DNA of 64,000 bases from Paraniabella defluvii. Lineage in GTDB: Bacteria; Bacteroidota; Bacteroidia; Chitinophagales; Chitinophagaceae. Below, one piece after another: positions 25,378-35,372 of this stretch. The notes beneath the pieces are model-generated. The model saw only the letters and a list, made by a program, of their open reading frames with translations, did not search any database and was not told the DNA's origin. Numbering within the stretch: position 1 is the stretch's first letter; every line of letters starts with the position of its first letter. The translations under genes and the position numbers were made by a program. Location of the stretch: assembly GCA_019316985.1 (NCBI GenBank), contig CP079215.1, positions 2,852,001 to 2,916,000 of the forward strand, in the 5' to 3' direction.

Positions 25378-25396
25378 TATTTCAAACGTTGTAATT
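25378..25396. repeat. 19-bp repeat copy 2
   Basis: Exact second copy of TATTTCAAACGTTGTAATT (first copy 20068-20086), here 148 bases before the oxidoreductase start, in a 216-base gap that otherwise holds no gene. Confidence 0.5.
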
Positions 25397-25543
25397 TAAA
25401 AGGCACTTGCGCTCTTGATCTGAACCTTTATCTTAGTGCTGTTGCATGTATTAAAATGATTGCTGCTTGCCTGGCCGTTGAAGTTTTTAGTAAGTCTGGG
25501 TGCCGGCTTTAACCATAATTCTTACGATAAAAAATTTTTAGAA

Positions 25544-26973
25544 ATGTCGTCCAATACAAAAAAGGGAAGAAGAGGTTTTTGAAAAATTCTTTTACGCTCA
25601 CTGCCGGTGGAATACTGTTGCAGGGAGCGCCTACTATTGTTCCGTCAACGGTGTTTGGCCGCAATGCGCCCAGCAATAAGATCAACGTAGCGCAGATAGG
25701 TTGCGGGCGTATAGCACGAACGCATGACCTGCCGGAAACTTTTAAAAATGATATCGCAAGAATTATAGCGGTGGCCGATGTAGATAAATACAGGCAACAA
25801 AAAGGCAAAGAGCTGATAGAGGGCTGGTATGCTAAAAAAACGGGTCAGGCCAATTATATCAATGTAAAGCTATACGACGACTATCATGAACTCCTAGCTA
25901 ACAAAGATATAGATGCGGTTATCATCAGTACGCCCGATCACTGGCATGCACAGCCTGCCATGGAAGCTGCTATAGCGGGCAAGCATATTTATCTTCAAAA
26001 ACCCACTTCACTTACAATAGAGGAGGGGCGGCACATGAGTGATGCGGTAAGAGCGAAAGGTGTGGTTTTTCAATTAGGCAGTCAGCAGCGGTCGGTGAGC
26101 CCCTGGCCGCAATTTAAGAAAGCATGTGAGCTGGTGCGTAATGGCCGCATAGGGAAATTAAAGGAAGTGCATGTTGGATTGCCGGCTGATCCTCCAGGTG
26201 GCAATACAACCGAAATGCCGCTGCCTAAAGAGCTGAATTATGATATGTGGCTGGGCTCTACACCCTATATTTATTATACGCAAGACAGGGTACATCATCC
26301 TACTGATCTGGATTCAAGACCAGGCTGGTTGAGATTGGAGCAATTTGGTGCCGGTATGATCACCGGATGGGGAGTGCATCACATTGACATTGCGCACTGG
26401 GGTATGAATACCGAATTAACCGGGCCCATAGAAGTAAGCGGCTCGGCACAGTTCCCCAAATCGGGTTTGTGGAATGTGCATGGCGACTATGAAGTGGAGG
26501 CGAAATATGCCAACGGAGTTCTGATGTATGTGAACAGTAAAAATCCTAACGGTGTAAAATTTGTAGGAACGGATGGATGGATCTTTGTATCCCGCGGTAA
26601 TGTGGGCGTTACTGCTACCGACCCCACCAGCGGCGACAAATCTCAACCCAAAGCGTTTAATGCCAGTAACCCGGCTATATTAAACTCTGTTATAAAGCCT
26701 AATGAAATACATTTGTACGAGAGTCCCGAACAGCACAGGAACTGGTTGGAATGTATTCAAAGCAAAAAAGTCACAATCAGCCCTGCGGAAATTGCGCATC
26801 GTTCCTGCAGTGCCTGCCTGGTAGCTTTTGCAGCAATGAAAATGGGCACCCGGTTATATTGGGATCCGGTGAAGGAGGTTTTTAAAAATAATGCCGAAGC
26901 GAATAAACTGCTGAGCAGGCCGCAACGACATCCTTATGGTACCAGTTATGTTTATCAAAAATTTAAAAAATAA
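25544..26973 (+). CDS. Gfo/Idh/MocA family oxidoreductase, Tat-exported (frameshifted)
   Basis: NAD(P)-dependent sugar oxidoreductase family. ATG 25544 plus one T restored at 25576-25580 gives a twin-arginine signal (KKGRRGFLKNS), suggesting periplasmic action with a folded cofactor. The nucleotide-binding motif is VAQIGCGRIART. The family lysine is in HIYLQKPTSLTIEEG (the EKP position reads QKP), followed by WGVHHIDIAHWGM with the catalytic-type His. It has 476 residues. In such proteins oxidation at sugar C3 is a known activity; substrate here unknown. A second family member follows two bases after its stop. Confidence 0.9.
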
Positions 26974-26974
26974 T

Positions 26975-28379
26975 ATGATCCGCAGCTTGTTTATTTTGTC
27001 TTCTGTTATAGTTGTAATGGCTTGTAATTCCAACGAGGCAGGGAAAAAGAGAAGGCGCCCGGTATAACTCTGGTAACGCTTGACCCCGGCCATTTTCATG
27101 CGGCCCTGGTTCAAAAAACAATGTACCCGGATGTAGATAGTAATGTGTATGTATATGCCCCGGAGGGACCGGATCTCCGGCTGCACCTTGACCGGATCAA
27201 TGCGTATAATACCCGCACAGATCAACCCACACACTGGAATGAACAGGTGTATACAGGAGCGGATTTCTTTCAGAAGATGATTGCCGAAAAGAAAGGAAAT
27301 ATCGTGGTAATGGCCGGCAATAACCAAAAGAAGACAGAATATATCTTTAATACGGTTGATGCCGGAATGAATGTGCTGGCAGATAAACCTATGGTGATTA
27401 ACAGTGAAGGATTTGAGCTGCTCAAAAAAGCTTTCGCCAAAGCTGCAGAAAAAAAAAGTATTGCTGTATGACATCATGACCGAACGTTTTGAGATCAACA
27501 CCATGCTGCAACGGGAGTTTTCGCAGGTAAAAAGCTCTTTGGCGAACTGGAAAAGGGAACACCCGACAACCCGGCTGTAACCAAGGAGAGTGTGCACTAC
27601 TTTTATAAATTTGTTTCGGGTAATATTTTACAGCGGCCTTCCTGGTTTATGGACGTAATGCAGCAGGGAGAAGGAATTGTGGATGTTACTACTCACCTGG
27701 TAGACCTGGTTCAATGGGAAAGTTTTCCGGGGCAGGTGTTAGATTATAATAAAGATGTAGCGCTGGTTTCCGCAAAACGCTGGCCTACCAATATGACGCT
27801 CAGCCAGTTTAATGCAATCACTAAACAAAATGCCTTCCCGGAATATCTTAAAAAGACCTGGTTAACGACACTACCATAAATGTGTTTAGCAATGGTGAAA
27901 TTAATTATAAATTAAAGGGAGTGCATGCAAAAGTATCTGTTATCTGGGGCTATAAAGCACCGGAAGGAACAGGGGATACCCATTATTCTATTATGAGGGG
28001 AACACGTGCCAACCTTATCATCAAACAAGGAAAGGAAGAAAACTACAAGCCTGTTTTATATATTGAACCCGCAAGCAAAAACGATGCAGATTTCGAGAAA
28101 GATTTAAACGAAGCATTGCAAACAATACAGGCAAAATTCCCGGGAATCGGCATCAAAAAAACGGTAAAGGGATGGCGAGCGGTTATACCCGAGAAGTATA
28201 ATACAGGCCACGAGGCGCATTTCGGCCAGGTAACGGAAAGCTACCTGAAATATTTAAAAGACGGTAAACTGCCCGATTGGGAAGTGCCTAACATGATCAC
28301 CAAATATTACATTACCACATCGGCACTCGAGCTGGCCAAAAATCTTCCACCCAATAATGAAAGTTACAGATCGTTTTAA
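26975..28379 (+). CDS. Gfo/Idh/MocA-type lipoprotein (frameshifted)
   Basis: Putative oxidoreductase of 469 residues after repair. It starts with a lipoprotein signal whose likely cysteine is in VIVVMACNSN. It resembles the large Bacteroidota 'putative oxidoreductase C-terminal domain' group: LVTLDPGHFHAALVQ, MAGNNQKKTEYIFNTVDAGMNVLADKPMVI (the KP pair), YDIMTERFEI, DVTTHLVDLVQWE, and the C-terminal YLKYLKDGKLPDWE. Breaks occur near 27042, at the A9 of 27449-27457 (two bases), near 27529 and near 27850. It probably acts with the preceding enzyme; whether it binds NAD(P) is uncertain because the usual GxGxxG is not evident. Confidence 0.82.
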
Positions 28380-29622
28380 TCATTGTTCGCTGCGCGTTGG
28401 GTTGGTGGTGCTGCTTCATATTGTGGCGATAGCGGCAATAAATGCGCAGCGCATAGCAACTTTACGTGTTACCACAACCGGCAAAGAGAAGTTCAATATA
28501 CCTGTGCAGACGGAGTTGGATGCACTCACTACATTGTCTGATAGCAGCCTGCAACTGGTTGAAGTAAAGAATGGGCAAAAGTAAATGTCCCTTTCCAGGT
28601 AATATCAACTGTTAACGGGCGGAGTATATACTGGTTAATTGAACCCTCGGCAAAAACCAACCGGGTATTCGAACTGGCGAAGGTTCCTGCTACAGCCAAA
28701 TTTTCATTAATTCAGGCCGATACCGATAAAGGGTCCTTAATAATCGGTGATAATGGAAAGAAGCTGCTGCAGTATCATTTTGAAACGGTGTATCCTCCCC
28801 GGGGCGTGGATACCGCCTATAAGCGCAGCGGCTTTATACATCCTTTAAATACACCTTCAGGCCATGCCTTAACCCGCATTAATGCCCCGATCATTACCAT
28901 CACTGGGGTTTGTGGAATCCCTGGACCCACGTGCGTTTTGAAAACGAAGTGGTTGACTTCTGGAATTTGAAAGACAGAAAAGGTACCGTTCGCTTCTCCG
29001 GATTTAACGCTGTGGAAAACGGTTCGGTATATGCCGGCTTCAGCGCTTTGCATGAGCATATTGTTTTTAAAAAGGATGGTACTGAAAAAACTGCTATCAA
29101 CGAGGTGCAAACGGTAAAGATCTATAAAACCCAACCCGATGATGCTTATTATATACTGGATATTACTTCACAATTAAGCTGCGCGGGGAAAGTCCGGTAC
29201 TGTTGCTGGAATATCGCTATGGAGGCATAGGCATCCGCGCCACCGAGCAATGGAATAATAAAAACAGCACTACGCTGACTTCCGAAGGAAAAGACAGAAA
29301 AGGTGCAGACGGTAGCACCGCGCGATGGTGCATTGCGCAGGGTTCTTTGGAAAACGATTTCGGTGGATTAGAAATGATGAGCCATCCTGTTAATTATAAC
29401 CATCCCGAACCATTGCGCGTATGGCCCGAGAATTCTAACGGTCGCGGAGATGTTTTCCTTAACTTTTCTCCAACCAAGAATAAAGATTGGCTGTTGGTAC
29501 CTGGTAAAAGTTACCTGTTAAGGTACCGGTTCTTAATTTTTGATAACAGGCTTTCAGCACAACAGGCAGAGGAGGCATGGCAATCTTTTGCTCATCCACC
29601 CAAGATCAGCATTCAAAAATAA
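28357..29622 (+). CDS. DUF6807 (PmoA-like) family protein (frameshifted)
   Basis: Exported protein of 422 residues after repair, starting inside the end of the preceding gene (23-base overlap). A signal peptide ends near INAQ. The diagnostic core is YPPRGVDTAYKRSGFIHPL followed, after repair, by DHYHHWGLWNPWTHV, then GGIGIRATEQW and FLNFSPTKNKDW. These match the domain annotated as DUF6807 / 'methane oxygenase PmoA', whose name is misleading; no methane link is suggested. Breaks lie at 28574-28577, 28886-28889 and 29176-29177. Such proteins recur beside Gfo/Idh enzymes in sugar-degradation loci; the reaction is unknown. Confidence 0.8.
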
Positions 29623-29679
29623 TTTTCTCTTTAAATCAGTGTCGGATCTTCGAACCAAAATATATTCCAATGAAATGAC

Positions 29680-29729
29680 CATAAAAATTTTCAAATAAAT
29701 TTACGCTCAAAGCGATGAAAATTTTTATG
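29680..29729. repeat. 14-bp perfect inverted repeat upstream of the ThuA gene
   Basis: CATAAAAATTTTCA at 29680-29693 pairs perfectly with TGAAAATTTTTATG at 29716-29729 across a 22-base loop. The arms are A/T-rich. It could terminate the upstream operon, shield an RNA end, or bind a regulator. Confidence 0.6.
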
Positions 29730-29741
29730 CAAAATTCCTCT

Positions 29742-29761
29742 GCCCGTCCCGTCAGGCGGGC
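29742..29761. repeat. GC-rich palindromic element (REP-like)
   Basis: A compact GC-rich palindrome, GCCCG at 29742-29746 and CGGGC at 29757-29761, inside otherwise AT-rich intergenic DNA, directly after the AT-rich inverted repeat. It looks like a short REP-type unit. Only one copy is in the window, so repetitiveness cannot be shown. Confidence 0.35.
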
Positions 29762-29791
29762 CTGTGGCTGAAATCAATAAAAAATATACAC

Positions 29792-30637
29792 ATGAAACGA
29801 AGTTTATTACCAGGTTTAATGGCCGTGCTGCTCCTTGCAGTAACATCAGTTACATCATACGCGCAGCAACCCGTTAACTGGAAAAGTGTGAAGATTTTGG
29901 TATATAAAAAAATGGGAAAGGTTATGTGCATGATAATATACCGTATGCTGCACAGGCAATTATTGACCTCGGCAAAAATATGGCTTTAAGGTAGACACTT
30001 CTTCGCTCCCTTCTGTAATGACAGAAGAAAACCTGAAGCAATATCGTATGCTGATCTTTACCAGCACTAATAATGATGTATTTGATACCGATGCGCAGCG
30101 GCTGGCTTTCAGGAGGTATATAGAAGCCGGCGGAGGTTTTGTGGGAATTCATTCCGTAACCGGTACCGAACGAAACTGGCAGTGGTTTAAGATGATGCTG
30201 GGAGGAACTTTTTCGTGGCATGCATCGTTTCAAACATTTACTGTACGTGTAATTGATACAAAGCACCCGTCTATGAAAGGTACCCCGGTAGTTTGGACTA
30301 AGGCAGATGAATGTTATTTCGCGAAAGAATTATACCCCGGCCCTACACCGGTAATGGTGAACGATTTTTCTACCATCGACACCAGCAACCTGAAACAGAA
30401 GGAATTGCTGAAGAAAAACGCAGGGAATTTTGCAACTTACTTTCCCAGTGCCTGGTATTATCATTTCGATGGCGGGGTAACCTGGTGCACTACGCTGGGG
30501 CATGATAAAAAGACTATTCCGATCCGGTATACCTGAAGCATATTATGGGCGGTATAGAATATGTGGCAGCTACCGTTAAGCAAATCAATTTTTCTAAATC
30601 TTATGCAATCTCTTTCAACGAGCCGGTGAGATATTAG
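29792..30637 (+). CDS. ThuA-domain protein (frameshifted)
   Basis: Exported member of the ThuA family (class-I glutamine-amidotransferase-like fold), linked to metabolism of trehalose and related 3-keto sugars. The signal peptide ends YAQQ. After repair the core reads KILVYKKNGKGYVHDNIPYA, QYRMLIFTSTNNDVF, YIEAGGGFVGIHSVTGTE, WFKMMLGGTFSWH and SAWYYHFDGGVTWCTTLGH, and ends FNEPVRY. Breaks: 29911-29917, 29973-29977 and 30518-30520. Repaired it has 282 residues. It lies at the end of the oxidoreductase run and convergent with the LacI regulator. Confidence 0.9.
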
Positions 30638-30651
30638 CAGGGCTGTATGGG

Positions 30652-31657
30652 TTAATGGATGATAAGCTCGCAGGGAATTTTAATAGATACAGGAGGGCCC
30701 GGGTCGGCCGGGTTGTTGATAAGCTTCATCAGGAGAGTGGCCGATTGCAACCCCATCTCGTAGGAGTTCTCTTCGAGTGAAGCTTTAGGCTTAATATCGA
30801 GGTATTTAATGAGAGGGAGGTTGCCAAAACCAATAATATCTATTTTTTGAAGCAGTTTGGGGTGATTTATTTTTATATAGTTGATCGCATCAAGACTTAC
30901 ATAGGTCTTGAAAACAAAAAAAGCCGTTGGCGGATTTTTTATTTTTAGCAGCTCTTTTATGGCCTGGTGGGTTTGCTCCTCAGAAAAATCAACCTCCCGC
31001 AGCAACCCGGGATCAAAACCGATTTTTAGTTTTTCAAGTCCTTTAATATAACCTTCGAACCGTTGATGACTGGTGCTTAACGTTTTAGGGCCCATCAGGT
31101 GGGCAATTCGCCGGTGCCCCAGCTGATACAGGTAGTTAGTAGCCAATTCTCCCGCATATATATTATCTGCCGTAACATTGTTAAAAAGTGGTTGGCCAAA
31201 TGAGCGGGTGAGAAATACTACCGGGATACCATTTTGCTCCAGTTGTGTGAATAGCTCTGTTTTATTGGTATTTTTGGAAATAGTAATGATCACGCCGTCC
31301 ACCCTGTTGCTTATGAGGTTTTTAATGATCTGCTCTTCTTTTTCGGCATCTTCATGCGACTGAGCTATAATTACCTGGTATTTATGTTTACCGGCTATTT
31401 CTTCAACGCCTCGTATGGCAGCCACAAAAAACTGGTCTATCAGGTCGGGAATTACCACTCCCAACGTGAAGGACTTGTTCTGTTTAAAATGCCTGGCTGC
31501 TTCATTAGGTACATAGTTCCACTCCCTTGCCAATCGATGTACCCGCTCCTTGGTTAAATTACTGATATTGGCATGATTGCTTAGTGCTTTAGAAACCGTT
31601 GAAACGGACATGTTGAGCTTCTTCGCAATGTCTTTTATAGTGACCCCTTTTTTTCAC
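30652..31657 (-). CDS. LacI-family transcriptional regulator (5' end frameshifted)
   Basis: Sugar-responsive repressor. The helix-turn-helix VTIKDIAKKLNMSVSTVSKAL is split from the obvious start by a frame change in the A/G run at 31644-31654. A GTG at 31657 gives the full 335-residue protein. The periplasmic-binding-like effector domain begins SFTLGVVIPDLIDQFF and includes DGVIITISKN, LGHRRIAHLMGP and DIIGFGN. It lies beside the SusCD/oxidoreductase locus and divergent from the ammonia-lyase. The candidate inducer is a sugar or keto-sugar; local operators are proposed at 20068, 25378, 31686 and 37870. Confidence 0.92.
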
Positions 31658-31685
31658 AGGCAAAATATACAAACTATTTCGGGAA

Positions 31686-31705
31686 GTTCACCTGAATTAG
31701 TGAAC
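31686..31705. promoter_or_regulatory. inverted repeat between lacI-type gene and ammonia-lyase
   Basis: GTTCAC at 31686-31691 and GTGAAC at 31700-31705 are separated by eight bases, a spacing suitable for a dimeric regulator. It lies in the 127-base divergent promoter region. Confidence 0.35.
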
Positions 31706-31784
31706 AGGCCGTCTAAAGGATATTTTTGGCTACGATTTATATATTTTGTTCTTTTGCTACCTTGTTTAATCAATTTTACATATA

Positions 31785-33331
31785 ATGATACAGGTGGGCG
31801 GTACAAAACTGTCTTTGAAAGATTTCGAGGAAATTCTTCTTTATAAAAAGCCGATTGCACTGGATAAGACTGCTATTGAAAGAGTTCAGGCATCCTTTGA
31901 TTTTTTAAAGCAATTCTCTAATCATAAACTCATTTACGGTATTAATACCGGGTTTGGGCCAATGGCTCAATACAAGGTAAGTGATGATAATATTCTTCAG
32001 CTGCAGTATAACCTTATCCGTAGCCACAGCAGCGGTGGAGGTACCGTTTTAAACCCTTTATTAGGCAGGGCGGTAATGATTGCCCGGTTGAACAACCATT
32101 TACAGGGATACTCCGGAGTGCACCTGGAGTTGGTAGAGTTAATGACTGCCATGATCAATGCCGACCTGGTTCCCTGTATTTATGAGCATGGAGGTGTAGG
32201 CGCCAGCGGCGACCTGGTACAGCTGGCTCATCTGGCTTTAGGAGTAATTGGAGAAGGAGAAGTGTGGTACCAGGGGCAGTTGATGCCTGCCGCACAGGGA
32301 TTTGAACTGGCCGGTTTAAAACCTTTACAGGTACATATCCGGGAAGGGCTTTCGCTGATCAACGGTACTTCAGCTATGACCGGTGTAGGATTGTTAAATA
32401 TTATCCGTGCCCATAAATTGGTTGACTGGTCAGTTACGCTTTCTGCAATTACCAATGAGCTGATGGAAGTATATGATGACCATTTTTCACACGAATTGAA
32501 CATTGTTAAGCATCATAAGGGACAAAATCATATAGCAGCAGCTTTCAGGGATGTTTTGGCGGGTAGCCAGATGATCCGCAGCCGCTCAGAGCATTTATAT
32601 AACCCGGAAAATATTCAGCATGACGTATTTGAGGATAAGGTGCAGGAGTATTATTCTTTGCGTTGTGTAACGCAGGTGCTGGGGCCTGTTTACGACGCCC
32701 TGGTACAGGCTGAAAATACGGTGGTGAACGAATTGAACTCCGTAAACGATAACCCGGTGGTAGATGTTGCTAACCAGAATATATTTCATGGTGGTAACTT
32801 CCATGGGGATTATGTGTCCTTCGAAATGGATAAATTAAAAATCGCCATAACAAAACTCACTATGTTAAGTGAGCGCCAGCTGAACTATTTCCTCAACAGC
32901 AGGCTAAATCAAAAGTTTCCTCCTTTTGTAAATCTGGGAGTGCTTGGATTTAATTTCGGTATGCAGGGTATACAGTTTACAGCTACGTCTACAACAGCTG
33001 AAAATCAAACGCTTTCTTTTCCTATGTATGTACATAGTATCCCAAACAATAATGATAACCAGGATATTGTAAGTATGGGCTTTAATGCTGCCCAGCTTAC
33101 AAAGAAAGTGATTGACAATGCCTACGAGGTAATTGCCATACAAGCGATGACGCTGTTACAGGCGGTAGATTATCTGGAGTGCCAGCAAAAATGTCGCCCA
33201 AAACAAAAGCGGTATATGATGCGCTTCGCAACATCTTTCCAAAGTTTGTGGAAGATAGCCCGTTATATAAAAGCCTGGCCAAAGTACGTACCTGGCTGGA
33301 GGCTAATGCTCCCGCGGCTATTTACGGATAA
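31785..33331 (+). CDS. HAL/PAL/TAL-family aromatic amino acid ammonia-lyase (frameshifted)
   Basis: Eliminates ammonia from histidine, tyrosine or phenylalanine. The MIO-forming Ala-Ser-Gly triad lies in GGVGASGDLVQLAHLALG. Other family matches are YGINTGFGPMA, SLINGTSAMTGV, SRSEHLYNPENIQHD, NSVNDNPVV and GGNFHGDYVSFEMD. The selectivity region reads NLIRSHSSG, with Ser-His as in histidine enzymes, but Bacteroidota tyrosine lyases can look similar, so specificity is open. One A missing at 33187-33191 corrupts the C-terminus; repaired it ends VRTWLEANAPAAIYG (515 residues). No hut genes are near. A FabG gene follows after 79 bases. Confidence 0.88.
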
Positions 33332-33410
33332 TGATGTTACCTGTAATGCTGGACCGACAGGATCAGGGATGGCTTACCATTAATTATTACCCATCAATAA
33401 TCAACAAAAT

Positions 33411-34137
33411 ATGAACTGTGCTCTTGTAACCGGAGGTTCGCGTGGTATTGGCAAAGCCATTTGCATAAAGCTGGCCACCATGGGCTTTTACGTCCTGATC
33501 AACTATAAAGGCAACCAGCAGAAAGCAGAAGAAACACTGGCTGAAGTAAGGGCCGCAGGCAGTGATGGCGAGCTGTTACAATTTGATGTGGCGAACCGGG
33601 AGGAAGTACAAACCGTTTTAAATGGATGGATGGAAGCTAATACCGGGAAAGTGATCGAAGTGCTGGTGAATAATGCCGGTATTAAAGATGATGTGTTGTT
33701 GATGTGGATGAAGGATGAGCAATGGGATAGTGTCCTCGATACCAGCCTGGGAGGCTTTTTTAATGTAACACGTATTATAGTGAACAGCATGCTGCGTCAA
33801 CGGTATGGTCGCATTGTAAATGTGGTTTCACTGAGCGGGTTAAAAGGCCTGGCAGGGCAAACGAATTATTCTGCTGCAAAAGGCGGTGTGATTGCTGCAA
33901 CTAAGGCATTGGCACAGGAGGCGGGTAAACGCAATATTACAGTGAACGCCGTTGCTCCCGGTTTTATCAAAACAGATATGACTGTTGATGTAGACGAGGC
34001 ACAGATGAAACAGCTGATCCCGGCCAACCGTTTTGGTACCCCGAGGAAGTAGCGCACGCAGTTGGTTTTTTGTAACAAAGGACGCAGGCTATATTACCGG
34101 ACAGGTACTATCCGTAAACGGCGGACTATACACCTAA
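33411..34137 (+). CDS. FabG-type 3-oxoacyl-ACP reductase / SDR (frameshifted)
   Basis: Short-chain dehydrogenase of 242 residues after repair. NADP-binding TGGSRGIGKA, the NNAG motif (VLVNNAGIKDD), and the catalytic Ser (VSLSGLKG) with YSAAKGG (Tyr-x3-Lys) are all present. The ending YITGQVLSVNGGLYT is typical of FabG. Breaks at 34039-34042 and 34066-34070. Immediately downstream of an aromatic ammonia-lyase, it may act on aryl-polyene or flexirubin-type chains rather than in primary fatty-acid synthesis; this is inference. Confidence 0.88.
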
Positions 34138-34213
34138 AGCGAAGTGCGGATGTTGTAAAGCGATACCGGTATCTAAAGCCTGCGATCTGCTATCCAGCAT
34201 CCAATATCTAAAT

Positions 34214-35263
34214 CTACCACTTCATTAAAGCGCTTGCCCAGGTAAAACCACTGCCAAAGGCCGACAAGCATACCAGGTCGCCTTCTTTTACCCTACCGGC
34301 TTCCCATGCCTCGCAAAGTGCGAGTGGTACTGAAGCTGCCGTTGTATTCCCGTATTTCTGGATATTATTAAATACCTGGTCATCGCGCAAACGGAGTTGC
34401 TGTTGTATAAACTGCGCGATACGAAGGTTGGCCTGGTGGGGAATGAGTAATTTTAGATCTCCTGGCTGATATCCGTTCTGGTTCAGGGCTTCATAAATAA
34501 CCTCGGGCATTTTCACTACCGCTCTTTTAAAAACAGCTTGTCCATCCATGTAAGGGAAAATGTCTTCCTTATCCAGTAGCTCCTGGGTGATAAACATATT
34601 GCCATAAAGGCTTTGCGGAACGGGTGGTTTCCATTGAGGATTATGTACACCTGCATGAAAACCGGGATTAGGCATGCTAAGTATTTCGGCATCTGCCCCA
34701 TCGCTATGGAGATGGGTGCTTAATATGCCCCTATCAGGCGTAGGTGAAGGCTGCAGTACCACGGCGCCGGCGCCATCTCCAAAAATAACCGATACATTAC
34801 GGCCACGTGTACTAAAGTCCAGGGCATAGGAATGCACTTCGGCGCCAATCACCAATATGTTTTTGTACATACCGGTTTTGATAAACTGGTCGCCAATGCT
34901 TAAAGCATATACAAACCCACTGCATTGGTTGCGTACATCCAGAGCGCCAATTTCTCTAAGGCCTAACAGGCGCTGCACTAAAACCCCACAACCTGGGAAA
35001 AAATAGTCGGGGCTGAGGGTAGCAAAAATCAAAAAGTCTATATCGTTTGCAGTAACGCCGGCACGTTCCATAGCCAGCTTTGCAGCGTTCGCGCCAATAG
35101 TAGCAGTTGTTTCTTCAAAACGGGTAACATAACGACGTTCGCGTATACCGGTGCGTTCCTGTATCCACGCATCACTGGTGTCCATTACTTTGGTCAGGTC
35201 ATCATTGGTAACTACATTTTCGGGAACATATTTTCCTATCCCTGCAATAATCGTCGAGTTCAT
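34214..35263 (-). CDS. 3-oxoacyl-ACP synthase III (FabH-like)
   Basis: Intact ketoacyl-ACP synthase III, 349 residues from ATG 35263 (an upstream start at 35305 adds an unlikely hydrophobic tail). Catalytic triad: Cys in VRNQCSGFVYAL, His in IPHQANLRIAQ, Asn in YGNTTAASVP. Family text also includes WIQERTGIRERRYV and GDGAGAVVL. It has the Bacteroidota insertion after AGAVVL and so may be a specialised rather than primary FabH. It is convergent with the FabG gene and downstream of the dehydrogenase pair; no phosphopantetheine carrier protein is encoded here. Confidence 0.9.
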   Translation of the reverse strand: MNSTIIAGIGKYVPENVVTNDDLTKVMDTSDAWIQERTGIRERRYVTRFEETTATIGANAAKLAMERAGVTANDIDFLIFATLSPDYFFPGCGVLVQRLLGLREIGALDVRNQCSGFVYALSIGDQFIKTGMYKNILVIGAEVHSYALDFSTRGRNVSVIFGDGAGAVVLQPSPTPDRGILSTHLHSDGADAEILSMPNPGFHAGVHNPQWKPPVPQSLYGNMFITQELLDKEDIFPYMDGQAVFKRAVVKMPEVIYEALNQNGYQPGDLKLLIPHQANLRIAQFIQQQLRLRDDQVFNNIQKYGNTTAASVPLALCEAWEAGRVKEGDLVCLSAFGSGFTWASALMKW

Positions 35264-35372
35264 ACTAACAAGTGTTAATAATAGCAAGATAATAAATACC
35301 TGCAATTTGCAACAGTTGTAGCCTGAAATAATTGCAGTGATAAATTGCAGGGGTTAAAGTGCCCAGGCTTTA

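Noticed and set aside
25327..25512. Small open frame after the SusD gene
   Set aside because: Begins at the SusD stop, contains the 19-bp repeat, has no signal, motif or promoter; better read as regulatory DNA.
26854..27597. Long open frame on the minus strand across the oxidoreductase genes
   Set aside because: It overlaps well-supported plus-strand genes and encodes a Cys/His/Phe-rich sequence with no recognisable motif; an antisense shadow.
28357..29622. Methane monooxygenase subunit
   Set aside because: The PmoA label on this domain is a database name; the protein lacks the membrane helices of PmoA and sits in a sugar locus.
33332..33383. Extended C-terminus of the ammonia-lyase ending at 33383
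   Set aside because: The tail arises from a missing A at 33187-33191; the repaired frame ends at 33331 with a family-like C-terminus.
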